Position numbers and translations under genes: made by a program
Shown: positions 20,960 to 31,811 of the stretch, piece after piece
Position numbering within the stretch: the first letter of the stretch is position 1
Layout of the letters: each line of letters begins with the position of its first letter
Source: Strigamia acuminata
Lineage: Eukaryota; Arthropoda; Chilopoda; Geophilomorpha; Linotaeniidae
DNA length: 64,000 bases
Assembly (NCBI GenBank): GCA_949358305.1
Contig: OX442314.1
Coordinates: 38,041,211-38,105,210, forward strand
Direction of reading: 5' to 3'
Notes under the pieces: model-generated
What the model saw: the letters and a program-made list of their open reading frames with translations, nothing else
Told to the model about the DNA's origin: nothing
The model's database searches: none

Positions 20960-22200
20960 AAATCTACCATGGCATTTGCTGCAGCTAAATGTGCAGAATT
21001 GCCTGACTTGGGTATTAGGAGTCCGGTTCTTTTTTAAGATCCTTGGACCGATTCTTGCTGTGACGATGAGCTTGAAGAAGGCAGCCAGCAGGACATCTTT
21101 TGGGTCAAAGAGGAGCAAGTTAGCTATTGTTATATGGTCGGGCCCTGCAGGCGGACTTAATTTAATGCTTCGACCACTTCACTGGGACTAACGGCACCTA
21201 CCAGCTCGGGCTGTGGCAAAGGTTGTCCTTGTTCAAGGTATAGATTGTCTTGGAAAGTGACTAGCCACAGAGTGAATACTTCTGTAGTCAGAGCACCTAC
21301 ATAGCGTGCATAGACACACCGCGTCTAGCGAGAAGGTGTTGCACAAGGGCCTTGTTCCCGGTAAACAGCTTTCTACAGATAACGCATGGCCTCGATTCAC
21401 AAGGGTGGAGCCCAAACCCATCGGAGTGATGAAACGGCTCTTAGCCTGTTAAAAAATACTGTTAAACACTGTTAAAAAGAGTTTTAAATATGATGCGAGT
21501 TTTTAAGCGGTCTATTCTATAAAGATTATGTAAAAATAAAAAAAATAAAAAGATTACGTAATCTTTTTATTTTTATACACAGCCTTGCTTTTTGTCGGAT
21601 GCTTAGACAATGTCAATATAATGTTACTAAAAATAGCGTAGCATCTAAGGCAATATCGTTAAAATATTTGTCCTGCAAGACGGTCGAATTAAATAAAATC
21701 TCTTTTAACTCAAGAAATAAGTTGTTGAACATTTTAGGCAATTTGGCGTTGCAATCGCCCACGTCCGTCCCCAAGCAAACTACCAATTTTAGTATCATCT
21801 GCAAAAAATGAACGAAAAAACCCTGACAACAAAGAACACAAATCATTGATATAAATCCGCCCTAATACGATCCTGAATCCTGATGCTTCAGAATTGTATC
21901 CATTGGCTCTAAAACTGCAATTACACCAAATAATCGGTTGAGTTCAACCTGGTGTAAATCAATTTGTGAAATCACAATGGCACAATTAAATCTAGTTTTA
22001 ACTGTGTAAGCAAATTGGTGTACTGAACACTGGACTCGACTGCTTGTGGTTGAGGATCATAGCCAGGATGAATGAGTTACTCACAAAATTGCATATTTCA
22101 ATAGCATACATTTGAAAGGTCCTATCTTCTAGGTCATGGTAACGGCCACGGGATGGAAAAAAGGCTTCAGGGTATCCAGGGAAAGTTATCCAATAGGAAA
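20960..22200 (-). repeat. Dispersed repeat family A, copy 3 (rearranged)
   Basis: Pieces homologous to copy 2 appear in shortened form: 21100-21245, 21250-21410, 21410-21510 and 21880-22190. Internal deletions remove much of the middle. 21515-21590 holds an inverted repeat (AAAAGATTACGTAATCTTTT, perfect palindrome around 21548-21567). Confidence 0.6.
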
Positions 22201-22207
22201 TATTCAG

Positions 22208-22609
22208 TTAGTTTGTAAATTTCGATTTCGTAACCACCAATGCGTTAGCAGCAGCTATAGCTGCATTATCGAAATCGGCAGTATATTTCAGAATGACCCT
22301 AACACCTTGAGTAAAGTCGTATTCAACTAAGCAAGAGCCTGGCACTTGGCGTAACAACTCCTGTTCTAATGCTTCGTTCTGGGTTTGTGATTTTTCATTT
22401 TCCGATTTCAGCACGAGCATACGATCATTCTGATCATCCGCATGTTGCCGGCCTCTTGCTTTAAGTTTCGGTCTCTTAACCACCTCATCTTTTGGTTTTT
22501 GTGATGTGAGAAGTACTGTATCGGTATTCTTCCGGACCGCGGGCCGCCAGTTGCCGACCGCTGGCATAGTAGATGGCGAACTCTTGATACGAATGAGCAG
22601 TCTTAACAT
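22208..22609 (-). CDS. Hypothetical protein with coiled-coil segment
   Basis: A 133-residue ATG-initiated frame next to the LTR element 3 insertion. It has a proline/lysine-rich N-terminus, a strongly heptad-like middle (K-S-E-N-E-K-S-Q-T-Q-N-E-A-L-E-Q-E-L-L-R), and a more globular end. No family was recognised. It lies where copies of repeat A are broken, and may be a remnant of a host gene exon or part of the repeat. Confidence 0.35.
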   Translation of the reverse strand: MLRLLIRIKSSPSTMPAVGNWRPAVRKNTDTVLLTSQKPKDEVVKRPKLKARGRQHADDQNDRMLVLKSENEKSQTQNEALEQELLRQVPGSCLVEYDFTQGVRVILKYTADFDNAAIAAANALVVTKSKFTN

Positions 22610-22645
22610 GTTCAGATGCTACAATTGCGATAGAAACAAGAGAGG

Positions 22646-22911
22646 TGTTGCGTTGTATCGATATATAAAGCTAATGTATTATTTATTTTGATCGTATCAC
22701 GTAATAATGAACATGTAATAATGACACGCGCCTCTCGATAATGCATTGTATCAGAACATACTAAAAAGGAATGTAAACAGTTTGGTATCGTGTAAGAGCA
22801 AGCAGCTGACTAAATTGACATCAAATCGATGTAGTATTGTGGAACTGAGCAGAGAATAAAGCATTAGCATTTTACCGGGATCGTTTGGTTTTATTGTGAA
22901 GAAACATCGCA
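22646..22911 (+). repeat. 5' LTR of element 3
   Basis: TG...CA ends (TGTTGCG to ATCGCA); AATAAA near 22857. The LTR is followed by TGGCGACGAG (22915-22924), a primer-binding site whose first ten bases fit the 3' end of a tRNA-Ser. Confidence 0.9.
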
Positions 22912-23057
22912 CGCTGGCGACGAGTCAAACACGTTCGATTGAGGACGAACTCATGGGCTGCATCAAAGCTCGTTTTTGCGTGAGATATGTATCGTTTGCG
23001 GTATTTTTGTGTTTAATATTCTTAGTACAGGCTACCTTTGTTCTATTAGCGACAAGT

Positions 23058-23715
23058 ATGACTGATCCGCCCAAGTCAACCACCGGGTTGTCTTTGCCGT
23101 CATCGTCGTCGACGAGCGATCTGATCGCGGCGATTACCACGTTGGTTAAAGCGCAAACCGACCGGCCATCCCATCTGCTCGGAAACATCTTACCATTCAC
23201 CGGGAGGTCGGAGGAGGCCTGGAATCAGTATGTGCATCAATTTACTGATTTCTGTGTGTTGAACCACGTCAAAGACGACGAGAGGAAAAAGCTGCTCACG
23301 ACGGTGGTCGGCTCCGAAACGTACGGTTTGATTCGTGACTTAATCTATCCAGAGACCATTGAAAAAGCAACGCTTACCACGGTGGTCGAGAAGTTGACGG
23401 AACATTTCCAGGCCATCACTAGACCACACGTACAGCGACATAAGCTGGCCGGCATCAAGCGACAAGCCGGAGAAAACATCGCGAAATTTGTGGCGGATCT
23501 CAGGGCGCAAGCGCGCCTGTGCAAATTCCCAACTAAGGACGTCAATGATGAGGCGATACTTACCCAATTCATAACGGGGGTAAACAACGATAAAGTACGC
23601 TTAAGACTTTTGGAGGAGGAGACGTTAGATTTGGCCAAAGCGGTCAAATTGGCTTTAGCGGCCGAAGCAGCGGCCCAGGGCCAATTGATATATAAGAAAC
23701 AAAGAGAGCCAGACG
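23058..23715 (+). CDS. gag: Gag, 3'-truncated (element 3)
   Basis: The best start is the ATG at 23058 (M-T-D-P-P-K-S-T-T-G); the open frame upstream reaches into the LTR and encodes a hydrophobic stretch unlikely to be part of Gag. The capsid-type sequence (F-T-G-R-S-E-E-A-W, R-A-Q-A-R-L-C-K-F, L-T-Q-F-I-T-G) resembles K02A2.6-type Gypsy Gag. The zinc knuckle is lost at the deletion junction near 23705-23735, after which the frame reads pol DNA out of frame and stops at 23801. Confidence 0.82.
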
Positions 23716-23724
23716 TTGCCCAGG

Positions 23725-24363
23725 ATGATGAGGTTCTTATACCATCAACACAACATACCGTCTGCAGGCACGGGTTTAACCCCAGCACAATTGATGTTTG
23801 ATTGGAAATGCAGAACACATGTAACCACTGTGCGGCCTGATCAAGTTCATATGTTGAGCCCCAACAGACCGCGACGAATATTGGATCAAGATGACCTTGT
23901 TTGGGTCTTGAATTCCCTCGGAAAATGGGAGGAGGGTGTAGTTGTGGAAAAATTAGGAGATTTGAGATATCTTGTGAAGTCAACTTCTGGCGAATTGGAG
24001 AACATACGCCATATCAATCACCTGCGCAAGCGATTTATCAGGCCAGGACCAGATAACTTTCCTGCAGTTGTAGCCAGAGCAAGGTCACCTGCCATCAACA
24101 ATACACCAGTCAGTATTACCACGCCAGTCCGCGATGTCGGTCGGACGCTTCAACAACTCGACGATTTGGCAACTAGTCTCACGCAACCGTGTGACGCTAC
24201 ACCGGGACAGAGTGGTACTCAAGCGAACGCACAAGATCCGTATGGGACCGTGTGGCAGGACGGAGTCAGGCGTTCCAAGCGACATCTGGGAGCCAAGACA
24301 TACCGACCTTATCCAGCATCCACCACGGCAGCGTCGCGACGGAGAACTCGAAAAGGAAATTGA
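23725..24363 (+). pseudogene. pol: Integrase C-terminal remnant (element 3)
   Basis: The frame carries the end of a Gypsy integrase: T-P-A-Q-L-M-F, then a G-P-Y/F-like module (D-D-L-V-W-V-L, W-E-E-G-V-V-V, I-R-H-I-N-H-L-R-K-R) and a basic tail. The zinc domain and D,D,E core are absent. It has no start codon of its own. Confidence 0.8.
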
Positions 24364-24385
24364 GTTAAACAAATTTCCGGGGAGA

Positions 24386-24651
24386 TGTTGCGTTGTATCG
24401 ATATATAAAGCTAATGTATTATTTATTTTGATCGTATCACGTAATAATGAACATGTAATAATGACACGCGCCTCTCGATAATGCATTGTATCAGAACATA
24501 CTAAAAAGGAATGTAAACAGTTTGGTATCGTGTAAGAGCAAGCAGCTGACTAAATTGACATCAAATCGATGTAGTATTGTGGAACTGAGCAGAGAATAAA
24601 GCATTAGCATTTTACCGGGATCGTTTGGTTTTATTGTGAAGAAACATCGCA
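24386..24651 (+). repeat. 3' LTR of element 3
   Basis: Same sequence as 22646-22911 as far as compared by eye; preceded by the purine-rich CCGGGGAGA tract. Confidence 0.9.
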
Positions 24652-24656
24652 AGAGG

Positions 24657-26402
24657 TTGAGGAATCGAGTGGAGGATGGTCACCATTTGTGGATCTTGAA
24701 TGATGTCACAGAAGAAGGGAGAGGTTGAGGGTGGTCAATGGCACCTGATACCAAATGTACTGTAGTGTGCGGATGGCGTCGTCAGGAGGGTACAAGGGAT
24801 GGTGCCAATGGATCTTAAACAATGAGGAACAGGGCCTAATGGCAAGACAAAAGGAACTTTGATTTGACAAACAATACAATAAATAATCAAAGCATTATTG
24901 CAACAATAGCACATGTAATAAGGCTTACAGCAGATGGGTTAATGTACAATAGTATAATATGATGACTAGACCTTATAGTTGTGTATAAATTTATAAGGGA
25001 GTTTATAAATCAAGTGTGCCAACCTGCAAACATGTAATGTTATATTATAAGAAGGTTAGCTGCAGCATGTTGCCGTATGCAGATCAATCAACTACAGTAG
25101 TCAACCGGAGTTTGACTAAGCAAATTAATTATTCATCAAGCTGTAAGGAACTAGTTGATGTTAAGATTGGGTGATGAGATATTAATTTTATTAAATTTAG
25201 AGTGATTTAGAGTGACAAAATGGGTCAGGCACCACGTTGGCAAAAATCATAAAATAAGGTTATAATTCCTTATAATTATAGTCTGTTATAAAAAAAATAG
25301 TGGTGGGAAAACTGCAGTGTCATCCAAAGTAATCACAAGGGTTTGGATGATTCTTTTCTAGACCTTTCGGCCAGCCATAACACTCAACTGTGTTTGATTG
25401 TGACAATTTCAAGTAGACCTCTTCACAGTTCAATCATAACAAAATTTTATTACAATTTTTTATTTATTTATTTTTTAAGATAAGACTAAATCTTTTTTTT
25501 AAAATCCTCTTTTAAGTTTTTAATAGATTGGTGTTTTAAAAGACATTCTATAATTACCCCAAAACTGGGTTCAAAACACGTGGTCCTGGGATGGAGAACC
25601 TTGTCTACCATGGCAACAATCTGTTGGATGAATTAAGGTTTATTGCTTGGAAATTTAAGCAAGACTACCAACTCTGGGTTCCAGGTTAAAAAATCATACA
25701 ATTGCATCATGTGACATGTACAATAGAACAAATCTTATGCATAAATGATAGGTAAATAACAAAATCAATATAGCAGACACAGATGAACTATAAATCAATG
25801 AATACATGCAATTACAAACACTATTTGCGCTTGAATAGAAATCCAATTAAAACCACACTAAATTTCATTACATCTAAACATTATACAATGCACAAACTAC
25901 AACACATGTTGATGTCACACGCCCCAACGTTAGAGAACTCCTGATACAATGGGTTGGGGAAGAGCGCCACTCAAAACATGAGTGTTGGTCAGTGCAGGTG
26001 AACGCGCTAAGCCAGAAACGCGTGCCCCAAATGGAAACTGACAACGATTGTCCCAAATATCTACAATATAAACCAATAATAAATATTCCTAGCAATAAAC
26101 AAGGCACTTCCTTTCATATTTACAATTCAGCAGTTTTCTTTAGAAAAAAATAATTTTTGCGTGAAAAGTAAGCGCGGATGTCACCTCTCGTCTGATTTTA
26201 ATTTCCTCATTTATCACGTCCTATTAACGTTCTTTTTTCGACATCCGACAAGTTTGATTTCGCATTAAACGTATTCGCATCGTTCCTAGCATGGAGACAT
26301 ACATTAAGCGTTTCATTTGAATATCTCTTCATAATTGTAATACTAAGTTACAGCTTGCATCATAAATTCGTTGTCAATACAATAATTGAAACTAGCATTC
26401 AA
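24657..26402 (+). other. Intergenic with repeat family B copy 2
   Basis: 24941-25292 is the second copy of repeat B (see 11461-12290) and 25580-25640 its distal piece. The rest is AT-rich and shows no gene; no TATA box is obvious for the BTB gene that follows. Confidence 0.5.
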
Positions 26403-27983
26403 ATGGCAAGTGAATTCAAACCCGTTTTGGATTTTATGTACGCATCGCGAGACCTCGAAGAGCTGGATCAATTTGTGTTGCAGTGCAGTAACGGACGTGT
26501 CGTTGCACACAAATCGATTTTGGTTGCCGGAAGTGTGTATTTCCAAGCGATGTTCAACCACAGCTGCGTCGAAACCGAGACCAACAACGCGTCGTTCCCG
26601 GAAATCACTCAGCAAGAGATGGACATCGTAATTAAATTCATATACGGCCAAGAACTTCCGAAGAAGTCCGAAACTACCGACAGTTTAATGCGTCAAGTAG
26701 TTATTACTGCGCATTTAATTCAACTGACGGGTTTATTCGACGATTACTGGAACAAATTCACCGCTCCGATAACTCCGGACAATTTTCTCGATGTTTGGAG
26801 GTTGGCGGAAATATATTCTATGGATGAAACGATTGAAGACGTTCGTTTATTTGTTTTAAACCATTTGAAACAAATATCGTCCGGAACTTTTCTTCCCCGC
26901 GATTTGACAAAGACACAAATGGAACGTCTCGTCACTGGTGCTGTAGATCCCGATAAAATTTGCGACTTAGTCGGTTTTATTTCGAGGTGGGGAGCGATAG
27001 AAAACGAGATGGAATTTGCAAAAACTTTAATATCGAAGTGCGATATGACGAAATTGCCCGATTACGATCTGCGCAATCTCCTCGCGGAGTATCCTGCGCT
27101 GCGCAGCGCGGTAGGCTGGGAAGCGATTTCGCGATGGATCGTTGCAGCGAAGACACAAATTCGTATTCACGCTTTCGAGCTAAATGACGGCGAATGCAAA
27201 CATTCTATCAATTGCTTAGACGACAAAGGGTGGATCAGTTCGAAATACGATGGATTGGAGAATTTAAGGTGTAAATTTCGTGTTACCAACTGTTGGGTAC
27301 CGGTAGTAGCGAAGACTGGCGAGATATTTTACTTTAATTTCCTGGTCCGTGACTCGACGTTTCTCGCGCACGAAGAGGCGACGGAGATGTCGTACGGACA
27401 GCGGAGGAAATTCGCTTTGTGTGACGCCGTTGACATCCAAACTGTGAGTCGTAAGAATGTTTATTTCAAAGCGGAATCTTCTTATTCTTCGTTTAATCTC
27501 GAGAAAAGGAAGTGGCGGGTGGTTAGGTTCGATGTTGGTTCGATAGATGATTGCGAACGCATGATTCTGGCGACGGAAGACGGAAAGTTTTTCTTCGATG
27601 TCGACGATCGGACGGTGAAAATCGTTGACACGAAGTCGGGGATTTGTGTGACCAAGGAGAAGTTAGCGGGGAGTTGGGAAAGCGTCAAGTGCAAGTGTCT
27701 CGATGATGAGAAATGTTCGAAAAAGTTGATGTTCCGTCAAAAGGGCGGCAATAGTTTGTTGGTTTACGACGTTTTGCGTGATTCTTGGAGTGTTTTTTCA
27801 CTGCCTGTTGGAGAAGTAGTTTTGTGTGTTTGGTACGAAAACGACTGTCTGGTTTTCGTAAAAACACATATCTCGTATAAGCTTTATTCTTTAAACAAGA
27901 TGAGCAGTGTTGCTGAGTACAGGCTTCCTAAATACTTCGATGGAGACATCCATTTTGATATAAGTGTGGATTGCGCTCATTGA
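26403..27983 (+). CDS. BTB/BACK-domain protein (BTB1)
   Basis: A single-exon gene of 526 residues from the ATG at 26403. Residues ~20-115 form a BTB/POZ fold (L-Q-C-S-N-G-R-V-V-A-H-K-S-I-L, S-V-Y-F-Q-A-M-F, V-I-K-F-I-Y-G), used for dimerisation and for docking on Cullin-3. A BACK-like helical region follows (~120-220: N-F-L-D-V-W-R-L-A-E-I-Y). The rest is beta-rich with K-W-R-V-V-type strands, suggesting a degenerate kelch-like propeller. It is paralogous in plan but quite divergent from the BTB genes at 46474 and 50542. It is probably a substrate adaptor of an E3 ligase; the substrate is unknown. Confidence 0.85.
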   Translation: MASEFKPVLDFMYASRDLEELDQFVLQCSNGRVVAHKSILVAGSVYFQAMFNHSCVETETNNASFPEITQQEMDIVIKFIYGQELPKKSETTDSLMRQVVITAHLIQLTGLFDDYWNKFTAPITPDNFLDVWRLAEIYSMDETIEDVRLFVLNHLKQISSGTFLPRDLTKTQMERLVTGAVDPDKICDLVGFISRWGAIENEMEFAKTLISKCDMTKLPDYDLRNLLAEYPALRSAVGWEAISRWIVAAKTQIRIHAFELNDGECKHSINCLDDKGWISSKYDGLENLRCKFRVTNCWVPVVAKTGEIFYFNFLVRDSTFLAHEEATEMSYGQRRKFALCDAVDIQTVSRKNVYFKAESSYSSFNLEKRKWRVVRFDVGSIDDCERMILATEDGKFFFDVDDRTVKIVDTKSGICVTKEKLAGSWESVKCKCLDDEKCSKKLMFRQKGGNSLLVYDVLRDSWSVFSLPVGEVVLCVWYENDCLVFVKTHISYKLYSLNKMSSVAEYRLPKYFDGDIHFDISVDCAH

Positions 27984-28020
27984 TGTCAATTGGTTTATTT
28001 ATTTATTTATTTATTTGCTC

Positions 28021-28230
28021 TAGTAGAGTAAGTAGGACGTTTTATATATTCTCTGGTTACTGTGACACACGGTCTAATTAGGGATGACTATGCACTGTGA
28101 GACATCCATCTTACTCCTAGACAACAATAAAGCTATAATAAACACCAAACCTTTGTTTCTTGTGTATTTTGTGGTTAATTTCATCGGGTGTGTTGCGTTT
28201 GAAGAAAATAAATGAAATAAATACAAGTTC
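28021..28230 (+). repeat. Left arm of tandem segmental duplication (unit 1)
   Basis: 28024-28200 matches 49315-49490 closely (shared GGACGTTTTATATATTCTCTGG and AACCTTTGTTTCTTGTGTATTTTG words, shown here only as parts). The arm ends at the Polinton; its continuation is at 45666. Confidence 0.8.
28225..28230 (+). repeat. Target-site duplication of the Polinton, left
   Basis: AAGTTC, repeated exactly at 45666-45671. Six base pairs is the known Polinton/Maverick length. Confidence 0.93.
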
Positions 28231-28480
28231 TGTTGTTGGAGAAATGGTTCCGTGGTGCCACACACTAAATGGGCAATCCATGATTTCAGCTCAAAAATTA
28301 AAAAAGGTTAAAATGAGGAAGTGGTTCGAGGGCGGGAGAATGGGAATGTTTAGGTTAGGTTATGTTAGGTTGTCCCGCACGCTTCTGTATTTATATTTAT
28401 ACTTATTTTTAATTTTTATTTGTAAATGAAAATGTGTAATTCTAAAAGTTAAAATGTATTAAAACAATCCATCAGAAAAA
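28231..28480 (+). repeat. Left terminal inverted repeat of the Polinton
   Basis: 250 bases are identical, as read by eye, to the complement of 45416-45665; weaker similarity continues further inward. It contains (TTAGG)2-TTATG-TTAGG at 28350-28369. Confidence 0.93.
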
Positions 28481-30594
28481 ATTAAAATGAATTCTCATTT
28501 AAAATTGGTTTAATACATTTCAACATTGCATTACTCATTTTAATTCAATTGCCCGGGGGGAAATTTTTTTATTTATAAATGAAATGTGTTCTCATTTTTA
28601 AACAAGTTTAATTCCAAAAAGTTGAAATGTTTTCTAACAAATTAAAATGAGAATTTATTTTTTTCTGGTGGATTATTTTAATTCCATTTGCAAAGAAAAA
28701 TAAAACTAATTTTAAATAAGAAAAAGTCAATTGAATGACTTTTTGTTAATAGACAAGTGTATTTCTATTAAAGTTGGAAGTTATTAAACCAATTTAAAAT
28801 GAAATGGAATTAGAATTAAAACAATCCATTAGAAAAAAATCAAATGAATTCTCATTTTTAAATTACCTTTAATCATTTTCACCTAAAGCAATTTCATTTC
28901 ATTTCATTTGTTGTAAGAACTACTCACCTGGATCAAGCAATAAATGGGTAATCCATCATTTCAGGGACGACGAATAAGAGGCATAAGGAAGTGTTTCGAG
29001 AGCGGGAAAATGAGGATGTTTAGGTTAAAAATGAGAATTCATTTGATTTTTTTCTAATGGATTGTTTTAATTCTAATTCCATTTCATTTTCAATTGGTTT
29101 AATAACTTCCAACTTTAATAGAAATACACTTGTCTTTTAATAAAAGTCATTCAATTGACTTTTTCTTATTTAAATTGAAACAAATTAAAAATGAGAATTC
29201 ATTTGATTTTTTCTAATGGATTGTTTTAATTCTAATTCCATTTCATTTTTAAATTGGTTTAATAACTTCCAACTTTAATAGAAATACACTTGTCTTTTAA
29301 TAAAAGTCGTTCAATTGACTTTTTCTTATTTAAATTGAAACATTTTAAAAATGAGAATTCATTTGATTTGTTTTTATTTACAAATGAAATGTGACCTATG
29401 TGACCTTTGGTCACCTTTCCGGTCGGTGACCCAAACGACACGTTGACATAACGTCACTTTCGTGCTATCGAAACGTGACACATTCGTTCCATTGTTCTTG
29501 TTGTATTTAAGCTTGTTGTTTTCAAATAAAGTTCAGTCAACCTGGTTTCTACCAACGCAACGCTTCGTTCCGTCTCACAACCTAGTTGATAGACCAGTTT
29601 AATTGCAAAAGAGTTGAAATGTATTTAAACATTTTAAAATGACAATTCATTTGATTTTTTTTCTGGTGGATTATTTTAATTCTATTTGTAAAGAAAAATA
29701 AAACTAATTTTTAAATAAGAAAAAGTCAATTGAATGACTTTTATTAAAAGACAAGTGTATTTCTATTAAAGTTGGAAGTTATTAAATCAATTTAAAATGA
29801 AATGGAATTAGAATTAAAACAATCCATTAGAAAAAAATCAAATGAATTCTCATTTTTAAATTGTTTCAATTTAAATAAGAAAAAGTCAATTGAATGACTT
29901 TTATTAAAAGACAAGTGTATTTCTATTAAAGTTGGAAGTTATTAAACCAATTTAAAAATGAAATGGAATTAGAATTAAAACTATCCATTAGAAAAAATCA
30001 AATGAATTCTCATTTGATTCTTTTTAATTCCATTTTAACTTTTATAATTAATAATTTTCATTTACAAATAAAAATTTTATTCCTTCTAAGTAATGGAACC
30101 TTCCAAAACCAGCTGTGTTAAAAGTAAGCCATGTGACAGCATGTAATATATCTTGTAGGAAAAACGGATATGTGATCAAACAAACAAATTGATAAACATT
30201 TATCAAAACCAAAAAAAAAAAATGTTAAACAGTTGAATGAAAATATTTTTTCCTCACCAGAAATTAAATTTCCCCCCCGAAGGCTTTTGCTCTTTAAAAA
30301 CAAAAATAGCCTTTAGAGATTTTTTTAATGAGTCAGTAAAAAAAAAAAAAACAGGTTTTCAAAGTGACTCAATCAGAAATAAATGAATAATAAATTGTAA
30401 AAAAAAAATAATTTTATTCAGCTTTTAATTAAAAATTCTTTTACACATTTTATTTGTTTTTCAAATTTTTCTTACATTGACAAACGAGTTAGCAGAACAG
30501 GGGGCACTGCAATGATTACATGCGTCACAATTAAACAAGACACTGTTAAATGAATGGCGTAAGAATGCTCTAGTATGTTCATAAAACTTCATTT
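28481..30594. repeat. AT-rich subterminal region with direct and inverted ~165-bp repeats
   Basis: A unit with TAATGGATTGTTTTAATTC, CTTCCAACTTTAATAG and GTCATTCAATTGAC words occurs forward near 29030-29175 and 29180-29350, and inverted near 28725-28870, 29700-29870 and 29875-30020. Opposite copies could pair into long hairpins. No ORF is convincing. A complex island at 29389-29580 interrupts the array. Confidence 0.75.
29389..29580 (+). mobile_element. Candidate solo LTR inside the Polinton
   Basis: A block of normal composition within AT-rich repeats starts TGTGAC and ends CTCACA, with TATTTAAG near 29504 and AATAAA near 29526, the layout of a short LTR. No target duplication was found at these borders, so the call is tentative. 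Confidence 0.4.
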
Positions 30595-30888
30595 TTATAA
30601 ACATTCCTTCTCTTCATCAAAAAAATCTATATCCTTAATTTTCTTGCCCGAAATAATTTGATACAACTGCCTTATGTGTACTCTTGTTTCTGAGTTGAGA
30701 GAATCATGTATTATTCTTGCTCTTCTTTTTATTATTTTGCTTAGTTCAGGAAATTGTCCATCAATGCGAAATACAAATGCAAAATTATTTATATCTGTAA
30801 TTTCAGCCCCCCATCTACTTATAAGTTCAAAGATTATTTGCTGTAATATTTTCTCACTTTTTTCATAAATTGCACAAAAAAATTCCAT
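30595..30888 (-). CDS. Polinton small protein of unknown function (97 aa)
   Basis: ATG at 30888; helical, charged sequence (E-L-I-S-R-W-G-A-E-I, R-R-A-R-I-I-H). No family recognised. It is the outermost gene of the leftward block, with AT-rich flanks. Confidence 0.55.
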   Translation of the reverse strand: MEFFCAIYEKSEKILQQIIFELISRWGAEITDINNFAFVFRIDGQFPELSKIIKRRARIIHDSLNSETRVHIRQLYQIISGKKIKDIDFFDEEKECL

Positions 30889-31289
30889 GTTATTCAGCAG
30901 AGAAATAATTTATTTTTAATTGAAAATTTAATTAAAATGATGTTTACATACTATATTTTTAATTTATTTTTAATTGAAAATTTATTTAAAAGCAATTTTA
31001 TTTATATTTTTTAAAATTTATTTATTTATTATGCATTTGCCGGATGAGTCACGCTGCTTTAATATAATTACATGGTCACGTGTTTTGAATTAAATCAGGT
31101 GTTTATTCACATATTCATTTTTATTTCCAGATTTAATATGTGAAATATAATTTGTAATTACACCCAATTAATCAAAAGACTATTTTCTTATTCAGAGAAA
31201 AAACAGTAAAATTAACAATATAAATATTATTTTAAAAACTTGTGATAATTAATTACATAATGCCGCATTATATATATATAGAGTAGCAT

Positions 31290-31571
31290 TTAGCCGAATA
31301 AATGACTTATTTCAGCCAATTCCTGGATTTCGGCGATAGTTACATTGTCGTGTATGTATTTGACGTGTTCAATATTCTCACTGGAAAATCTACCAAGTTT
31401 CTCCACCAGAGTTTGAATCTTGATCTGAAATGCCGGTCGCCACAAAAGTAACGAATCGGTTCTCTGATCTATTGAGCCTCCATAATTAACCAAAAGGAAT
31501 AATGATAAATGTTTCAAAATTACTTTCCTTTCATCGGTAGTTTTATTCTGTTGGAGTTCAAATAAATACAT
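31290..31571 (-). CDS. Polinton small protein of unknown function (93 aa)
   Basis: ATG at 31571; mostly helical (L-S-L-F-L-L-V-N-Y-G-G-S, I-A-E-I-Q-E-L-A-E-I). Not recognised. Between it and protease 1 are 240 AT-rich bases. Confidence 0.55.
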   Translation of the reverse strand: MYLFELQQNKTTDERKVILKHLSLFLLVNYGGSIDQRTDSLLLWRPAFQIKIQTLVEKLGRFSSENIEHVKYIHDNVTIAEIQELAEISHLFG

Positions 31572-31811
31572 AATTTAATTCTGATATTTCTGAAATTGAA
31601 GTGAATATAACGATATTGCTTTTTTTTATATATAGAAAATTTTTGTTACGGTTATATTTTCGATTTGACGCGGACTGGAATACACACCCGTGCATGTTTA
31701 CACACTCCCCCGGCATGATTTCGTGCGAATCTTCGTTAATTTCAAAATTAGATTTGTTTTAATTTCTTAAATCATTTCACGTTTTTGTTAAAAACAGATA
31801 TTGGGTTTACT

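Larger units (their letters stand above)
22646..24651 (+). mobile_element. Internally deleted Ty3/Gypsy element (element 3), 2,006 bp
   Basis: Two direct 266-bp LTRs that look identical bound a short interior holding the start of gag joined to the end of pol; protease, RT, RNase H and most of integrase are missing. The 5-bp sequence AGAGG flanks both sides (22641-22645 and 24652-24656). The matching LTRs and clean duplication mean that the deleted form itself inserted recently, mobilised by enzymes of an intact relative. Confidence 0.92.

Noticed and set aside
26355-26402. N-terminal extension of BTB1
   Set aside because: The frame there has no ATG; translation should begin at 26403.
28350-28369. 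True telomere end
   Set aside because: Only three to four units, inside both inverted repeats of an internal element.
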